Assembly (NCBI GenBank): GCA_017391525.1
Contig: JAFOYE010000011.1
Span: 62,001 to 126,000, forward strand
DNA length: 64,000 nt
DNA from: Paludibacteraceae bacterium
GTDB taxonomy: Bacteria; Bacteroidota; Bacteroidia; Bacteroidales; Paludibacteraceae
Direction: 5' to 3'
The notes beneath the pieces were generated by a model. It was not told where the DNA came from. It did not search any database and was given only the letters and a program-made list of their open reading frames with translations. Positions 52,204-61,508 of this stretch are shown in pieces (positions within the stretch are counted from its first letter, which is position 1; each line of letters begins with the position of its first letter). The position numbers and the translations under genes were made by a program.

Positions 52204-55200
52204 TATCGCACGAGCTTGCCTTGTGCATCGTATAGCACGCCATCTTTTTGCATGTAGAGGATGCCATCGATGAGGTACTTCTTCACGCCATTACTGTTGG
52301 TGTTAATATCCTCAACGCTAGTAGTAACCTTACTTGGTTTCACATGGAGTGCGAAGCGGTTATCGAAGGTGCCCTTGCCGAGGTTAACGGTGTAGTTGTC
52401 AAGCAAGAGGTTGGTTGTGGTATTAGTCTCGTAGTCAATGAGTTCTACGACTATACCATCTGTACCATCAGGCATTGCAAAGGTGTACTCACCAGCAGCT
52501 GAGATCACAACTCCTACAGGGATAACTGTCTCTTGAATTGGGAGCACGTTACCTGCAACATTAACTGGTGTTTTTTCTGCAGTGATGATAGAGTAGATAT
52601 TGCTTCCTGCATTAATGATTTTGCAGAGGTCGCTATTCATGTCAAACATCTCTGTTGCATCTTCATCTTGCAATTGAATGAAGGTATGATCTGCTTTGTT
52701 ACCATCTTGTTGCAATTCTAGACGTAAGTTGTGTTGTTCTGCGTCAGAATCGGTATTTCTCTTAGCTGCTAAACCTTGTGCTCCTTCTTTGAAATCAAAT
52801 GACTTCCAATCGATAGTACCACCGAATTGTACCATATAGGCGAACATGGATTGGAATGTTTTTGTACCTCCATTTTGAGCTACTGCGTATGTATCATCTT
52901 TGTAATTATAATCATAGAAGTACTTAACGGTTGTATTGGTAGTTACATTATCCTTATTTGCATATGATGGTACACCAATAAGGTTCCAGTTGCTATCTTC
53001 GGTTGTACGATCTGCAGGTGAAGTAATGGTACATTTATGTGTTGGAACTTCAACCTCTGTCACTGTATATACATCAGGATCAATAGTTGTGATTTTAGCT
53101 GTAGAAGGGAAGTATAGACTTACCGTGTTTGTATTGGTAAATATAGGAGAGTTTGGGTCCATTACTTTCTTGTTGAGGGTAAGTACATAACCAGTGTTTG
53201 CTTTTAATACATCACTTTTCTTGGTTTTGTACTTCCAGAATGTCTTGGTGTCTAAGAACCATCCAATATCTGCGCGTTCCGCACCATCGTAGTATTTAAT
53301 CATCCAATATTGACCTACTTCACCAAAGCCGAAGACATCAGAAATAGTCACGTCGAATGGGAAAGAAATCCAATAGGTTAATTTCTCTTGCTCACTCTTA
53401 TTGGCATCTGTTAGATGGGCTTTTGTAAATGACATTACGGCATATACAGTTGAACCTTCTCCACTACGTTGGTTTTGGTTATATGTTATAGGTGCTTTTA
53501 CTTGTGTAGCAGGTTCTTGGTTGGTACGCTCAATCATAACATCAATGGCAATTTCTGCTTGATTTGCGTTAGGAACAAGTGCGATTAGTGTTTTGTTGAT
53601 CTTGAAGTCATATAGTACACGAACAACATAAGCGTTATCGTTGGTATTATCTCCTGTGAGCATATCAAGGTTCTCTGCAAATGTTTGGATAGTTCCTGTA
53701 TTTACAGGATATTGTGCAGTAAGGCTATTGAGATGAGAACCTACTTTAACTGTAAAATCTTTTTGGTAAATCCAGTCGCCACTATCATCCAATAACTCTT
53801 CTTTTGCACCTGCTGAAGAAGATTCTTTATAGTTAACAACTAGGTTTCTGTTTCGATTTTGAGTTCCTGTTTGCCACGTACCTTGTATATATGCGCGCGC
53901 GACTTCGTTGGTATACTCATTCCATGACCAACGAATGTTGGCGTCATGTGCTATATTACCATGTTCGTCTGTATAATCGTCTTTTGATAGGGTATCAGAG
54001 ATGGCTGCTCCATAGTCGTTAGCAATAACGAATTTAGTGTTCTTCTTTTTGGATGTTTCAACCCATTTGCAGAAGTAGTGTGAGAATCCGCTATTTTCTA
54101 ATGCATATTGTGAGAAATGCATATGATTATCAGGTATGGTGTAGTCCATCCAACCACCTTCTGCGTTGTCGGTACGAATGTAGTAGTTTCCAGAGTATGG
54201 CTCAAGGTTTCTGCCTTCCATTGCATTTATAGGGTCAAATAGTAAATTAGCAGTTACATTACCATTATCGACAGTTTGTTGCACTGTGAAATTCCATACA
54301 CGACCAGCGTATCCGTTAACTGCTTTGTCTTGTTTGATCTCCTCTATGCCGTCATCATATGTCAAACTTTCTGTATTGCGACGACCTGGAAGCATGGCTC
54401 TGCCAGGATTTGCAGTCAATGGACCAACTGCCATACGCGCCTCGCCTTCTACATCTACCCAATTTCCGTTAGAGAATTGTTGTAGAATTATACGTGGGTG
54501 TTTGGTCTCGTCGTAGTTGATGTGCAAACTGACTATATCTGTTCCAGTAACAGCACGTTTTTTGATAATATCAGAAGAATGTTGATAGGTGTTTTTAATG
54601 ACTGTTTTCCATGACTCGTTACCATCGCCATTTGTTACCACTTGCTCAACATAGAGTAGGCGATAGTCACCGTTAGCAAGACTCATACCCCAACTTCCAT
54701 TGAAGGTCTTAGTCCCGTCAGTATTGTCGCTTATTTTCTTCTCTATGGTGTAGCAGTTAGATGTTCCAAGTGGAAGATATCGTAAGAAATTCTCTGTATT
54801 GTTAGCATAATATGCATTTTGACTAGTTTTTCTCTCAAAACGGAATGTACGGCAGCCAGCTGGAATTATGAACTTATAATAGTTATATCCTGTTTCTTTG
54901 TATATTTCACCATCAGGTAGGGATGTGGTCGTAATGACTTGTCCTCCTATGTTATTGTCTGAATAGATATAGTTATAATGTCCACCTTGATTCCAATTGG
55001 TATTTATTTCATTATCACTGGTTGAAACTCTCAAATATACGGTGTGGTCAGCAAGAGTTGTAAAGTTCTCTTTAATTATGGTATTGCCGCATATTCTATG
55101 TTCTGCATTGAGTTCTTCAAAATCTACACCATCATGTGTTTGGATACACATGTTGTTGTTATATGCAGCATTAAATGACTCAGAAGAAACTAATCTTAGT

Positions 55201-57935
55201 GTTGATTCAACAGGTACATTGTTGATGACTACATCCTCGCTTTGTGATGAATAGTATTTTTGGCCATTGAGTTCAACTGCATATTTACCATATGTGGTTT
55301 TCTCGAGGGTAACTGTGTGAGTAGGGGTTTTCCATTTATATGACCAAGTTCCTTTTGCTCCAGAATTGTCATTTCCATTACCTCCCCATTCGCCACTGTT
55401 GATTGTGTAGAAGTTTCCACCTGTGTATAAATCTATACCATTCGTTTGATCATATCGATTGCCCCAGTCATTATATTCTTCGTTACCATTCATTCTGCAG
55501 AATACTACTCGATCGTAGGCTTCTTCTGTAGGATAATTGCAATAAAAGACTCCTTCCTCATCTGTAGCTAACATGCTCATCCATTTATGTTTCTCTCCAT
55601 CTGAATTTAAATAGAAGTATGCAGCAAAACGCGCTCCATCTGCCTTCCAATTTGCATTTGGTTTGAGATATATCTTTGTTCTATCGTAGAAGCACATTCC
55701 TTCTGCTGGTATTGTAAGATCTGCTGTTTGATTCCAAAGAACTCCATTGTTGAAGTTGTTGGCACTTGTACTTGGATTCATACGGCAAATAATAACAGTA
55801 GTGTATTTACCGTTAATGTCGCATTGATAATGCTCGTTATTACAATCAGACTGTTCCATATCGTACCATTCGTTTCCGTTTCCAAAAGCATATACGGCAA
55901 ATCGAGCATTGCTGCTTGCCCAAGCTCCAGGTTTTAGGTAAATGGTTTTATAGTCAATCTTTTTGAAGTTAGCTGTTACACTACCTGTTCCCGTTGCTTT
56001 AATAGTTGTTGTAGTGGTGTTAGCGTTAGATAGTGTGACATCTCCTGTTTTAGTCCAATTAACAAACTCATATCCGTCGTTTGGAGTTGCTGTAACACTA
56101 ATACCTACAATACCGACTTGTTGGATGCCGGAGTTGGTTGTTGTACCATTACCGTCTGTTCCAATTGTTACATCAAATTTGTTCTCAGTCCATTGAGCGT
56201 AATAGGTTTTATTGCTAGCTGGCTTGTTATCTTTTCCTACATCATTGATTTTTGAACCACCCGATAATGCTGTGAACCAACCATTAAATGTATATCCGGC
56301 GCGGGTTGGGGTAGGAAGTGTTATAGGCTCTCCATCATATGTGTATGTAGAAGAAGCAGGTGTTACAGATCCGCCATTGGCATTCCATGTGATGGTGTAT
56401 TGATTAGCGGTCCATTTTGCGTAGAATGTTTTATTGCCGGTAGAACCTTTGGCGACTTGTGTCACCTTGTTACCAGTAAGATTAGCATTGTCGTACCAAC
56501 CTGCGAAGGTGTAACCTGTTTTGGTTGGGGCAGCTGGTAGAGTAATAGTTGCGCTCTCAACATTGTATGTGGTGTTTGTCGCACCTGTACCTCCGTTTAG
56601 ATTATATGTGATATTATATGTAATAAGGTCGTAGCAAGCGTAAACACTAATGTCTCCTGTGCGGTTTGTACTGGTGTATGTTGTGCCATTACCAAAATTG
56701 GTGCCTGTTCCAGCTGCGTTGCTGTACCATCCTTTCCAAGTATATCCTTCTTTAGTTGCGCCTTTGCTAAAGGTAATAGAGGTCGATGCTAAAACAAGGT
56801 CACCGCTAGTAATATTTGGACTTGTGGTCACTGATGTTGTTCCTTTTTTTGTACCTATGCCATAAGTTACAGTGTAGGCTGTTGGATAGGTAACAGTTAT
56901 TTTAGGTGCATTAATATCTGTAGAATAATCTACTTTGATTTCATAATTTCCTATGATATCAGCACGTATTTCTATATTCTTGCCTGAGCTACTTAAATCT
57001 TTGACACCCATATCACGTGTGTACCAAAATTGATCACCATCAGCAGTAATACCATACCATTTGTCAAGTTCTTTTTCGTATATTTTAAATTGGAAATCCT
57101 TATTATCATTGATATTATTTGTGCCATCAATGGCAAATGTATAATACACAATTTTTTCAGAGGCATTTTTCGTGGTCATTATGTGAGTATTATCCCCCCA
57201 TGTATTTCCGAATTTTGCTCCACCGCGAACAACGAAACTAGGGTTTTTAACTGTAATGATTTTAGTTGCGGTGACAGTAGAAGTTAAACTGGTATATCCC
57301 TTAGGGTTATATGTTATGGTTGCGGTTACTGTGTACGTTCCAGGTGTTGTCGCAGTGAATTTGTTACTTGATATACTAGCTCCTGAGGCTGGATTAATGC
57401 TATATGAAGTGGATTTTATCTCGTTATAGGTGGTATTTGAGGTCAATGATGGAGTCAAAGTCGTTTGAGCTTCTGTGTAAATAGTAGTTGATGAAGCATT
57501 CAAACTGGCTGCTGATGTAGGCTTTTGTGTATCCCAAGTGGCAGATTCGCTACTATTAGCAAAAGTTTTAATGTAATTTTTCCCTGTTTGGAGTGCAATG
57601 TTCCCTGTTTGGTTCCAATCGTTGTCCCATGATGGAGTGGTCGTTCCATTTTGATGGCGTGTGAGAATAACATGCGACCATGTTCCAGAAGGAATAACTA
57701 CATAGTATGTGTTGCCAGAATATTGTTTTGCTACTCCAGCAAATTTGTTGTTCGAATCTTTAAAGAAATAGGCAGACATGACTGCATTGTCACTATCCCA
57801 CCAATCTACAGCTTCTTTGTTAAAGAACAATATAGCACTGCCATTGCTAGTAATATCTGCAGCGTAAATACTACTTGCAGATGTCAATGCGAGGATAACT
57901 GACAAGATAACTGATTTGAGTAGATTGTGTTTCAT
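52203..57935 (-). CDS. Very large secreted multidomain protein with InlB-type repeats and conserved C-terminal tail
   Basis: From 57935 the protein is 1910 residues. A signal peptide (LLKSVILSVILALTSASSIYA) is followed by a starch-binding-module-like domain (NGSAILFFNKEAVDWWDSDN), an Ig-like stretch, four or more InlB B-repeats (YNLNGGTGATNTTYN; GYTFAGWYDN; TFYAKWTANQYTI) between about 360 and 680, two or more aromatic modules of the form IYLKPNANWKADGARFAAY, and a long C-terminal region. The last 600 residues resemble those of the partial gene at 62140, ending MQKDGVLYDAQGKLVR. It is likely a surface adhesin or glycan binder. The 11 codons before 57935 are repeat DNA, so the later Met is chosen. 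Confidence 0.82.
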   Translation of the reverse strand: MKHNLLKSVILSVILALTSASSIYAADITSNGSAILFFNKEAVDWWDSDNAVMSAYFFKDSNNKFAGVAKQYSGNTYYVVIPSGTWSHVILTRHQNGTTTPSWDNDWNQTGNIALQTGKNYIKTFANSSESATWDTQKPTSAASLNASSTTIYTEAQTTLTPSLTSNTTYNEIKSTSYSINPASGASISSNKFTATTPGTYTVTATITYNPKGYTSLTSTVTATKIITVKNPSFVVRGGAKFGNTWGDNTHIMTTKNASEKIVYYTFAIDGTNNINDNKDFQFKIYEKELDKWYGITADGDQFWYTRDMGVKDLSSSGKNIEIRADIIGNYEIKVDYSTDINAPKITVTYPTAYTVTYGIGTKKGTTSVTTSPNITSGDLVLASTSITFSKGATKEGYTWKGWYSNAAGTGTNFGNGTTYTSTNRTGDISVYACYDLITYNITYNLNGGTGATNTTYNVESATITLPAAPTKTGYTFAGWYDNANLTGNKVTQVAKGSTGNKTFYAKWTANQYTITWNANGGSVTPASSTYTYDGEPITLPTPTRAGYTFNGWFTALSGGSKINDVGKDNKPASNKTYYAQWTENKFDVTIGTDGNGTTTNSGIQQVGIVGISVTATPNDGYEFVNWTKTGDVTLSNANTTTTTIKATGTGSVTANFKKIDYKTIYLKPGAWASSNARFAVYAFGNGNEWYDMEQSDCNNEHYQCDINGKYTTVIICRMNPSTSANNFNNGVLWNQTADLTIPAEGMCFYDRTKIYLKPNANWKADGARFAAYFYLNSDGEKHKWMSMLATDEEGVFYCNYPTEEAYDRVVFCRMNGNEEYNDWGNRYDQTNGIDLYTGGNFYTINSGEWGGNGNDNSGAKGTWSYKWKTPTHTVTLEKTTYGKYAVELNGQKYYSSQSEDVVINNVPVESTLRLVSSESFNAAYNNNMCIQTHDGVDFEELNAEHRICGNTIIKENFTTLADHTVYLRVSTSDNEINTNWNQGGHYNYIYSDNNIGGQVITTTSLPDGEIYKETGYNYYKFIIPAGCRTFRFERKTSQNAYYANNTENFLRYLPLGTSNCYTIEKKISDNTDGTKTFNGSWGMSLANGDYRLLYVEQVVTNGDGNESWKTVIKNTYQHSSDIIKKRAVTGTDIVSLHINYDETKHPRIILQQFSNGNWVDVEGEARMAVGPLTANPGRAMLPGRRNTESLTYDDGIEEIKQDKAVNGYAGRVWNFTVQQTVDNGNVTANLLFDPINAMEGRNLEPYSGNYYIRTDNAEGGWMDYTIPDNHMHFSQYALENSGFSHYFCKWVETSKKKNTKFVIANDYGAAISDTLSKDDYTDEHGNIAHDANIRWSWNEYTNEVARAYIQGTWQTGTQNRNRNLVVNYKESSSAGAKEELLDDSGDWIYQKDFTVKVGSHLNSLTAQYPVNTGTIQTFAENLDMLTGDNTNDNAYVVRVLYDFKINKTLIALVPNANQAEIAIDVMIERTNQEPATQVKAPITYNQNQRSGEGSTVYAVMSFTKAHLTDANKSEQEKLTYWISFPFDVTISDVFGFGEVGQYWMIKYYDGAERADIGWFLDTKTFWKYKTKKSDVLKANTGYVLTLNKKVMDPNSPIFTNTNTVSLYFPSTAKITTIDPDVYTVTEVEVPTHKCTITSPADRTTEDSNWNLIGVPSYANKDNVTTNTTVKYFYDYNYKDDTYAVAQNGGTKTFQSMFAYMVQFGGTIDWKSFDFKEGAQGLAAKRNTDSDAEQHNLRLELQQDGNKADHTFIQLQDEDATEMFDMNSDLCKIINAGSNIYSIITAEKTPVNVAGNVLPIQETVIPVGVVISAAGEYTFAMPDGTDGIVVELIDYETNTTTNLLLDNYTVNLGKGTFDNRFALHVKPSKVTTSVEDINTNSNGVKKYLIDGILYMQKDGVLYDAQGKLVR

Positions 57936-57944
57936 ATATTCTTT

Positions 57945-57985
57945 GATATGGCTATTGGCTATTGGCAATTGGCGATGGGCCGTTT
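57945..57985. repeat. GGCTATTGGC words upstream of the large secreted protein
   Basis: GGCTATTGGCTATTGGCAAT and GGCGATGGGC. This is the same word family as CCTATAGCC/GCCAATAGCC in mutS and after hipA. Confidence 0.6.
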
Positions 57986-58036
57986 GCTTTATGCCTTGCG
58001 TTAATATTCTGGTTTTGCTGATTTAATTCAGGGGGG

Positions 58037-59047
58037 TTATAATTCTTCAAATGATTCTGCTACATAATGTTCAACCAAACGTGTTAGAGAACGTGCAATC
58101 TCACAGTTTACTTGATGGTACGATTCCTTACACTTAGTATGATATTTATGATATGAAACTATTTCATGAGTGTCTTTATATTTAGTTATTGAATTTCTTG
58201 TCATTCCTCTTGTACGACCAGCGACTAAAATAACGTCGCATCCCATACTGACAAATTCATCTACAGAACGTGCTTGCCTACTATGAGGGTCACCCTGACT
58301 TTCAATTCCGACTTTAGCTCCATTAATAAAAAGTATAGCTTTAACATCTCCACTATCCTTTCCATCATCAACTATAATAGCATTTCGTGAGTATTTGTCC
58401 AATAACCTTTGGAATGCTAATGTAATTGTTTCTGTTTTCCCTCTTTGAGCGAGCCCCATTAGTGTGATTATAATTTTTTTAGAGGGCTCTGCTTGTTCTG
58501 CGAACATAAAGTTCTTATATGTTAACAAATTAAATCGTTCATTGTTTGTCGATATTAAGCTTAGCATTGAAACATTGTTCTTATCCTGATCAATGTGCGT
58601 AAACCATTCATCTATAATCGGAATTGAATTTATTCCAAATGCATATGCGAAACGTCGTAAAGCATCCTCTGTTTTTTCTCGGTTATTCTTAGACGATGGA
58701 TAAGTATTCATAATTTTCCCAAGTTCTTTAACAAACTCTTCCCGAGTATTCCTATTTTTCAATGCTTCTTTTATTTCTTTTTTTAATTTACGTGGTATGG
58801 CATCTTCGTCATTATCACTTATTTCTACAGAAATTTCTCTATCTGGATTATTGACTGGGATGCGAATCTCGGCAGTACACTCTTTTTTTCCATTAATGGA
58901 GATAGGATTTGTTTTTTTATGAAAATGCAAATCATATTTCGTATCATCATATAGCTTCTTACGCACATCGGGGATCTCCTCATGTCCGTGAGCATCAATC
59001 ATAAATACTTTTTGGTGCTGTATTAATGGATTCAATTTGTCTGCCAT
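58037..59047 (-). CDS. P-loop protein of an uncharacterised accessory family
   Basis: The 336-residue soluble protein has a P-loop LMGLAQRGKTETITLAFQRL (GxxxxGKT) near residue 197, then VGIESQGDPHSRQARSVDEF near 245 and MGCDVILVAGRTRGMTRNS near 268. The SQGDP and AxRTRG motifs mark a small, scattered bacterial family whose function I do not know. The first 190 residues are charged with no recognised motif. The neighbours (a YhcG-type nuclease, a short repeat-flanked peptide and a toxin-antitoxin pair) suggest an accessory or defence setting, which is inference only. Confidence 0.7.
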   Translation of the reverse strand: MADKLNPLIQHQKVFMIDAHGHEEIPDVRKKLYDDTKYDLHFHKKTNPISINGKKECTAEIRIPVNNPDREISVEISDNDEDAIPRKLKKEIKEALKNRNTREEFVKELGKIMNTYPSSKNNREKTEDALRRFAYAFGINSIPIIDEWFTHIDQDKNNVSMLSLISTNNERFNLLTYKNFMFAEQAEPSKKIIITLMGLAQRGKTETITLAFQRLLDKYSRNAIIVDDGKDSGDVKAILFINGAKVGIESQGDPHSRQARSVDEFVSMGCDVILVAGRTRGMTRNSITKYKDTHEIVSYHKYHTKCKESYHQVNCEIARSLTRLVEHYVAESFEEL

Positions 59048-59117
59048 ATAAGTTGTGTGTTAAGTCTAATTGTACTCACCTAGGGAATTCGCGTTCCGAT
59101 GTTTTTATTTCATTGAA

Positions 59118-59147
59118 GTTTCCTGCATCTGCAACGATGCAGGAAAC
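59118..59147. other. 11-bp perfect hairpin between the P-loop gene and the inverted-repeat element
   Basis: GTTTCCTGCAT / ATGCAGGAAAC with loop CTGCAACG. No T tract follows on either strand, so it is not a typical terminator. Confidence 0.6.
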
Positions 59148-59341
59148 TATTGACGGCTGTGGGGGCAGAACGTGTTCTTGTCACAATGTGCTCCTTCAAC
59201 CAAAAATCCGTAATTGATAGATGTAACAGAAGCCCCTTCAGCCCGCACAAGAACACTCTGTGACTGTCCAACAATTATGTTTACATTAATAGTTAAACTA
59301 TAGATGTGGCATGCTGCCACAAGAATCATAAAGTATTTCTT
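59147..59341 (-). CDS. Short exported peptide whose 5' part lies in an inverted-repeat segment
   Basis: The frame starts at 59395, but the likely start is the Met at 59341, giving 64 residues with a signal peptide (KKYFMILVAACHIYSLTINV) and a mature part QSQSVLVRAEGASVTSINYG to HSRQ. The signal peptide lies inside the segment between the 21-bp inverted repeats, and the repeat itself encodes EGASVTS. On the other strand the second repeat copy reads in frame EGASVTSTGFSSIKE. I recognise no family; it may be a real switchable peptide or chance coding. Confidence 0.4.
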   Translation of the reverse strand, partial: KKYFMILVAACHIYSLTINVNIIVGQSQSVLVRAEGASVTSINYGFLVEGAHCDKNTFCPHSRQ

Positions 59342-59420
59342 CATATTCTTCACTTCTGTTTTAAATGATTTAAAAATATTTTGTTTATTATTCAAGACAG
59401 AAGGGGCTTCTGTTACATCT
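59219..59420. mobile_element. Element bounded by perfect 21-bp inverted repeats (invertible segment or MITE)
   Basis: AGATGTAACAGAAGCCCCTT-C (59219-59239) is repeated exactly inverted at 59400-59420, enclosing 160 bases. No target-site duplication is seen beside the repeats, and no recombinase gene is in the window. Size and repeat length suit Bacteroidales invertible segments, and a small non-autonomous transposon would also fit. Confidence 0.65.
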
Positions 59421-59535
59421 ACAGGATTTTCTTCTATTAAAGAAGTCCACGTGTATTTCTATGTTTTGATTTTTATCATAAAATTATAATTTGTGTCATT
59501 TTTATTTCTTCCTTTCAAGTGGTTTTGCTTTTATG

Positions 59536-60705
59536 TTATTTGTAGTTTGTTTGGTTATCAGCCAAAAAAACTGTAAATTCTTCTAAACTTCGTTGTAATA
59601 CACTTCCTACCTTCAGTTGATCTTCGTATTGGGAAATCATTGTAGGGCTCATACTGCGATTAAGCGCATAACGTACTACTTCGGGATTGGCATCTTTACA
59701 CATTAATATACCAATACTTGGATTTTCATTGCTTCGACGCTCTGTTTGATCTAATGCCTCAAGATAAAATTCTAATTGTCCCAAATCGCGAGGATCAAAC
59801 TCAGTAGTTTTTAGTTCTATAGCAACCAAACATTGTAGAGCGCGATGGAAGAAGAGCAAATCACAACGATAAGTCTTTCCTCCAACTTCTAAAGGATGCT
59901 CTTCATCCATAAAAAGGAAGTCTTTTCCTAACTCTACAATGAATTCACGCATGTGCTGCACAATCCCCTTGCGTAACTTACTTTCTTTATGCTGTTTGGG
60001 AAGGCCTAGAAACTCTAAAATAGCTTTATCTTTTAGCAATACTTGTGCTTGTGGATAGGTAGTCTTCAACAATTGTGATTGCCATTTCTTATCGCTCAAC
60101 ATGCGAGAATAAGTATCAGCCTTGATTGCTCGCTCGAGTTCTCTTTTCTTTAAGTGCTCGTATTCGGCATAAAGTATATAAAATATCTGTTGATCAAGGT
60201 GAGAACAACTCCCCATGATGATTTGGTGATTAGTCCAAGTAGTCTTGAGTAAAAAAGTTAGTATTTGTGCCGCCGTTGGTGGCATAAATTCATCTTGGTA
60301 TAATTGTGCCGCCATTGGTGACACAATTAGTGTGTCACTCATTTGTGTTGATTCTGTTTGAATCAATTGTGATGGATTTGGCAGAATTTTTAGTGTGTTA
60401 GCTCGTTCTATGAAAGGCTTAGACGAGTACAAATCATAGAATTGTATCATTCTGTAGATACTACGTTTGCTCCAACCTTTCAAAGTAGGGTCTTGTGTAT
60501 GGATATATTCAGCCAATTGCTGTACCACTTTTGCCCCCCATTGGGCATTTTTGATTTTTTCTGACACATACGCACCAACATGCCATGCTGTCAGTATTGA
60601 AGCATGGTTAATTGCTCGCGCTGCTTGAGTACGGTGCTGTTGGATAATCTCCAACACGCAAGCAAAATCCGAATCAAATTTGTTGGTTTGTATGTTTATG
60701 TTCAT
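59536..60705 (-). CDS. YhcG-family PDDEXK nuclease (DUF1016)
   Basis: The 389-residue protein has the DUF1016 N-terminal helical domain (ARAINHASILTAWHVGAYVSEKI; LKGWSKRSIYRMIQFYDLY) and a C-terminal nuclease domain with DFLFMDEEHPLEVGGKTYRCDLLFFH followed by LVAIELKTTEFDPRDLGQLEFYL, giving the D-ExK pattern. Such proteins are linked to mobile elements and restriction-like islands; the exact role is unknown. The linker near residues 120-150 is encoded by a duplicated 36-base palindromic word (GCCGCC-TTGGTG), a coding example of the local repeat habit. Lengths of both domains look complete. Confidence 0.88.
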   Translation of the reverse strand: MNINIQTNKFDSDFACVLEIIQQHRTQAARAINHASILTAWHVGAYVSEKIKNAQWGAKVVQQLAEYIHTQDPTLKGWSKRSIYRMIQFYDLYSSKPFIERANTLKILPNPSQLIQTESTQMSDTLIVSPMAAQLYQDEFMPPTAAQILTFLLKTTWTNHQIIMGSCSHLDQQIFYILYAEYEHLKKRELERAIKADTYSRMLSDKKWQSQLLKTTYPQAQVLLKDKAILEFLGLPKQHKESKLRKGIVQHMREFIVELGKDFLFMDEEHPLEVGGKTYRCDLLFFHRALQCLVAIELKTTEFDPRDLGQLEFYLEALDQTERRSNENPSIGILMCKDANPEVVRYALNRSMSPTMISQYEDQLKVGSVLQRSLEEFTVFLADNQTNYK

Positions 60706-60956
60706 ATTGTTGTGTTGTTATTGTATTTCTTGTTTTTTCTTTTGCCATCGCTAACCTTGAGCTGGCCTTTGTTTAAGGTGGCATTCTTTTTTTGTTTGAA
60801 GATTTTGGACTCGCTGCGTCCAAAATCTTTTACGAGTGAATAGATGGGGCTAAACTTCTATCATTTTTGTCGTGTAAATGTTTCGCTTTTCTCTCGGTAA
60901 TCTCTCGGTTGTCCTTCGGAGTTCCTTCGGAGAAAGTGGTTTCTTACCTCTCGCCT
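60706..60956. other. Spacer with hairpin and CTCTCGG words, no gene seen
   Basis: A 12-bp perfect hairpin (60799-60810 / 60818-60829; AAGATTTTGGAC) is followed by CTCTCGGTAATCTCTCGG, GTCCTTCGGAG-TTCCTTCGGAG and CGCCTTTAACCTTTCGCCT. The last word forms the tail and stop of the next gene. Confidence 0.5.
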
Positions 60957-61436
60957 TTAACCTTTCGCCTCCGCTTTTCGTTGTTTGATATAAATCACTC
61001 CTGCACCTAAAGCAGCAAAGATTAATAATGACCATGCATCACCGAGAGGGAATGAGTTTTCTTGTTTACCAGGGTCTGCGTTCTCTCCCCATTCACCTTC
61101 ATTCCATTCAATGTCATCACCATTTTTACGTCCACTGATACGAGATGGGCCATTGTTAGGATTCTCGTCTGAGAATGGAGCATATACCGTTTGGGCAGGA
61201 CTGAGAGTCGTGCTCACCTGATAGTTAGATGTGTTAGTCATCTGATAAGACGCAGGTTGATACTGCATAGACTGTGCACCCACATTGTATGGGGTAGAAC
61301 TGCTGTTAGATGATGACTGGTAGACAGGATTGGCAAGAGCCAATACAGGGAAGAAAATAAGTAACAAGACTGCTACCATCTTGCTAAATAGAAGCAAGGA
61401 GAGTGTAGTGTGATTTGTTCTTACAAAAGTACTCAT
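60957..61436 (-). CDS. Small exported protein with C-terminal motif-helix-basic tail
   Basis: The 159-residue protein has an N-terminal signal (VAVLLLIFFPVLALANP), a Ser/Asn/Gln/Tyr-rich low-complexity body and a C-terminal arrangement of a short motif (FPLGDAW), a membrane helix (SLLIFAALGAGVIYI) and a basic end (KQRKAEAKG). That tripartite tail resembles PEP-CTERM/PID-type sorting signals removed by exosortase- or rhombosortase-like proteases, though the motif itself is not one I can name. The last residues and stop come from a GGCGAAAGG-type repeat. It is a stand-alone gene with its own promoter. Confidence 0.65.
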   Translation of the reverse strand: MSTFVRTNHTTLSLLLFSKMVAVLLLIFFPVLALANPVYQSSSNSSSTPYNVGAQSMQYQPASYQMTNTSNYQVSTTLSPAQTVYAPFSDENPNNGPSRISGRKNGDDIEWNEGEWGENADPGKQENSFPLGDAWSLLIFAALGAGVIYIKQRKAEAKG

Positions 61437-61508
61437 GATATATTAGATTAATCTTGTGTTTTCAGTTTGTTTTCGTGCGGGCGCAATGACCCTATTATAA
61501 AAATCCCC

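Noticed and set aside
59118..59147. Perfect hairpin as an integron attC or terminator
   Set aside because: There are no attC core sites or integrase, and no T tract follows; it is listed only as a hairpin.
59304..59489. Plus-strand 61-codon frame as an independent gene
   Set aside because: It has no signal peptide or promoter and is best read as the alternative tail of the inverted-repeat element.
60850..61035. Minus-strand 61-codon frame behind the tripartite-tail protein
   Set aside because: It overlaps that gene in another frame and consists largely of repeat words; no family features.
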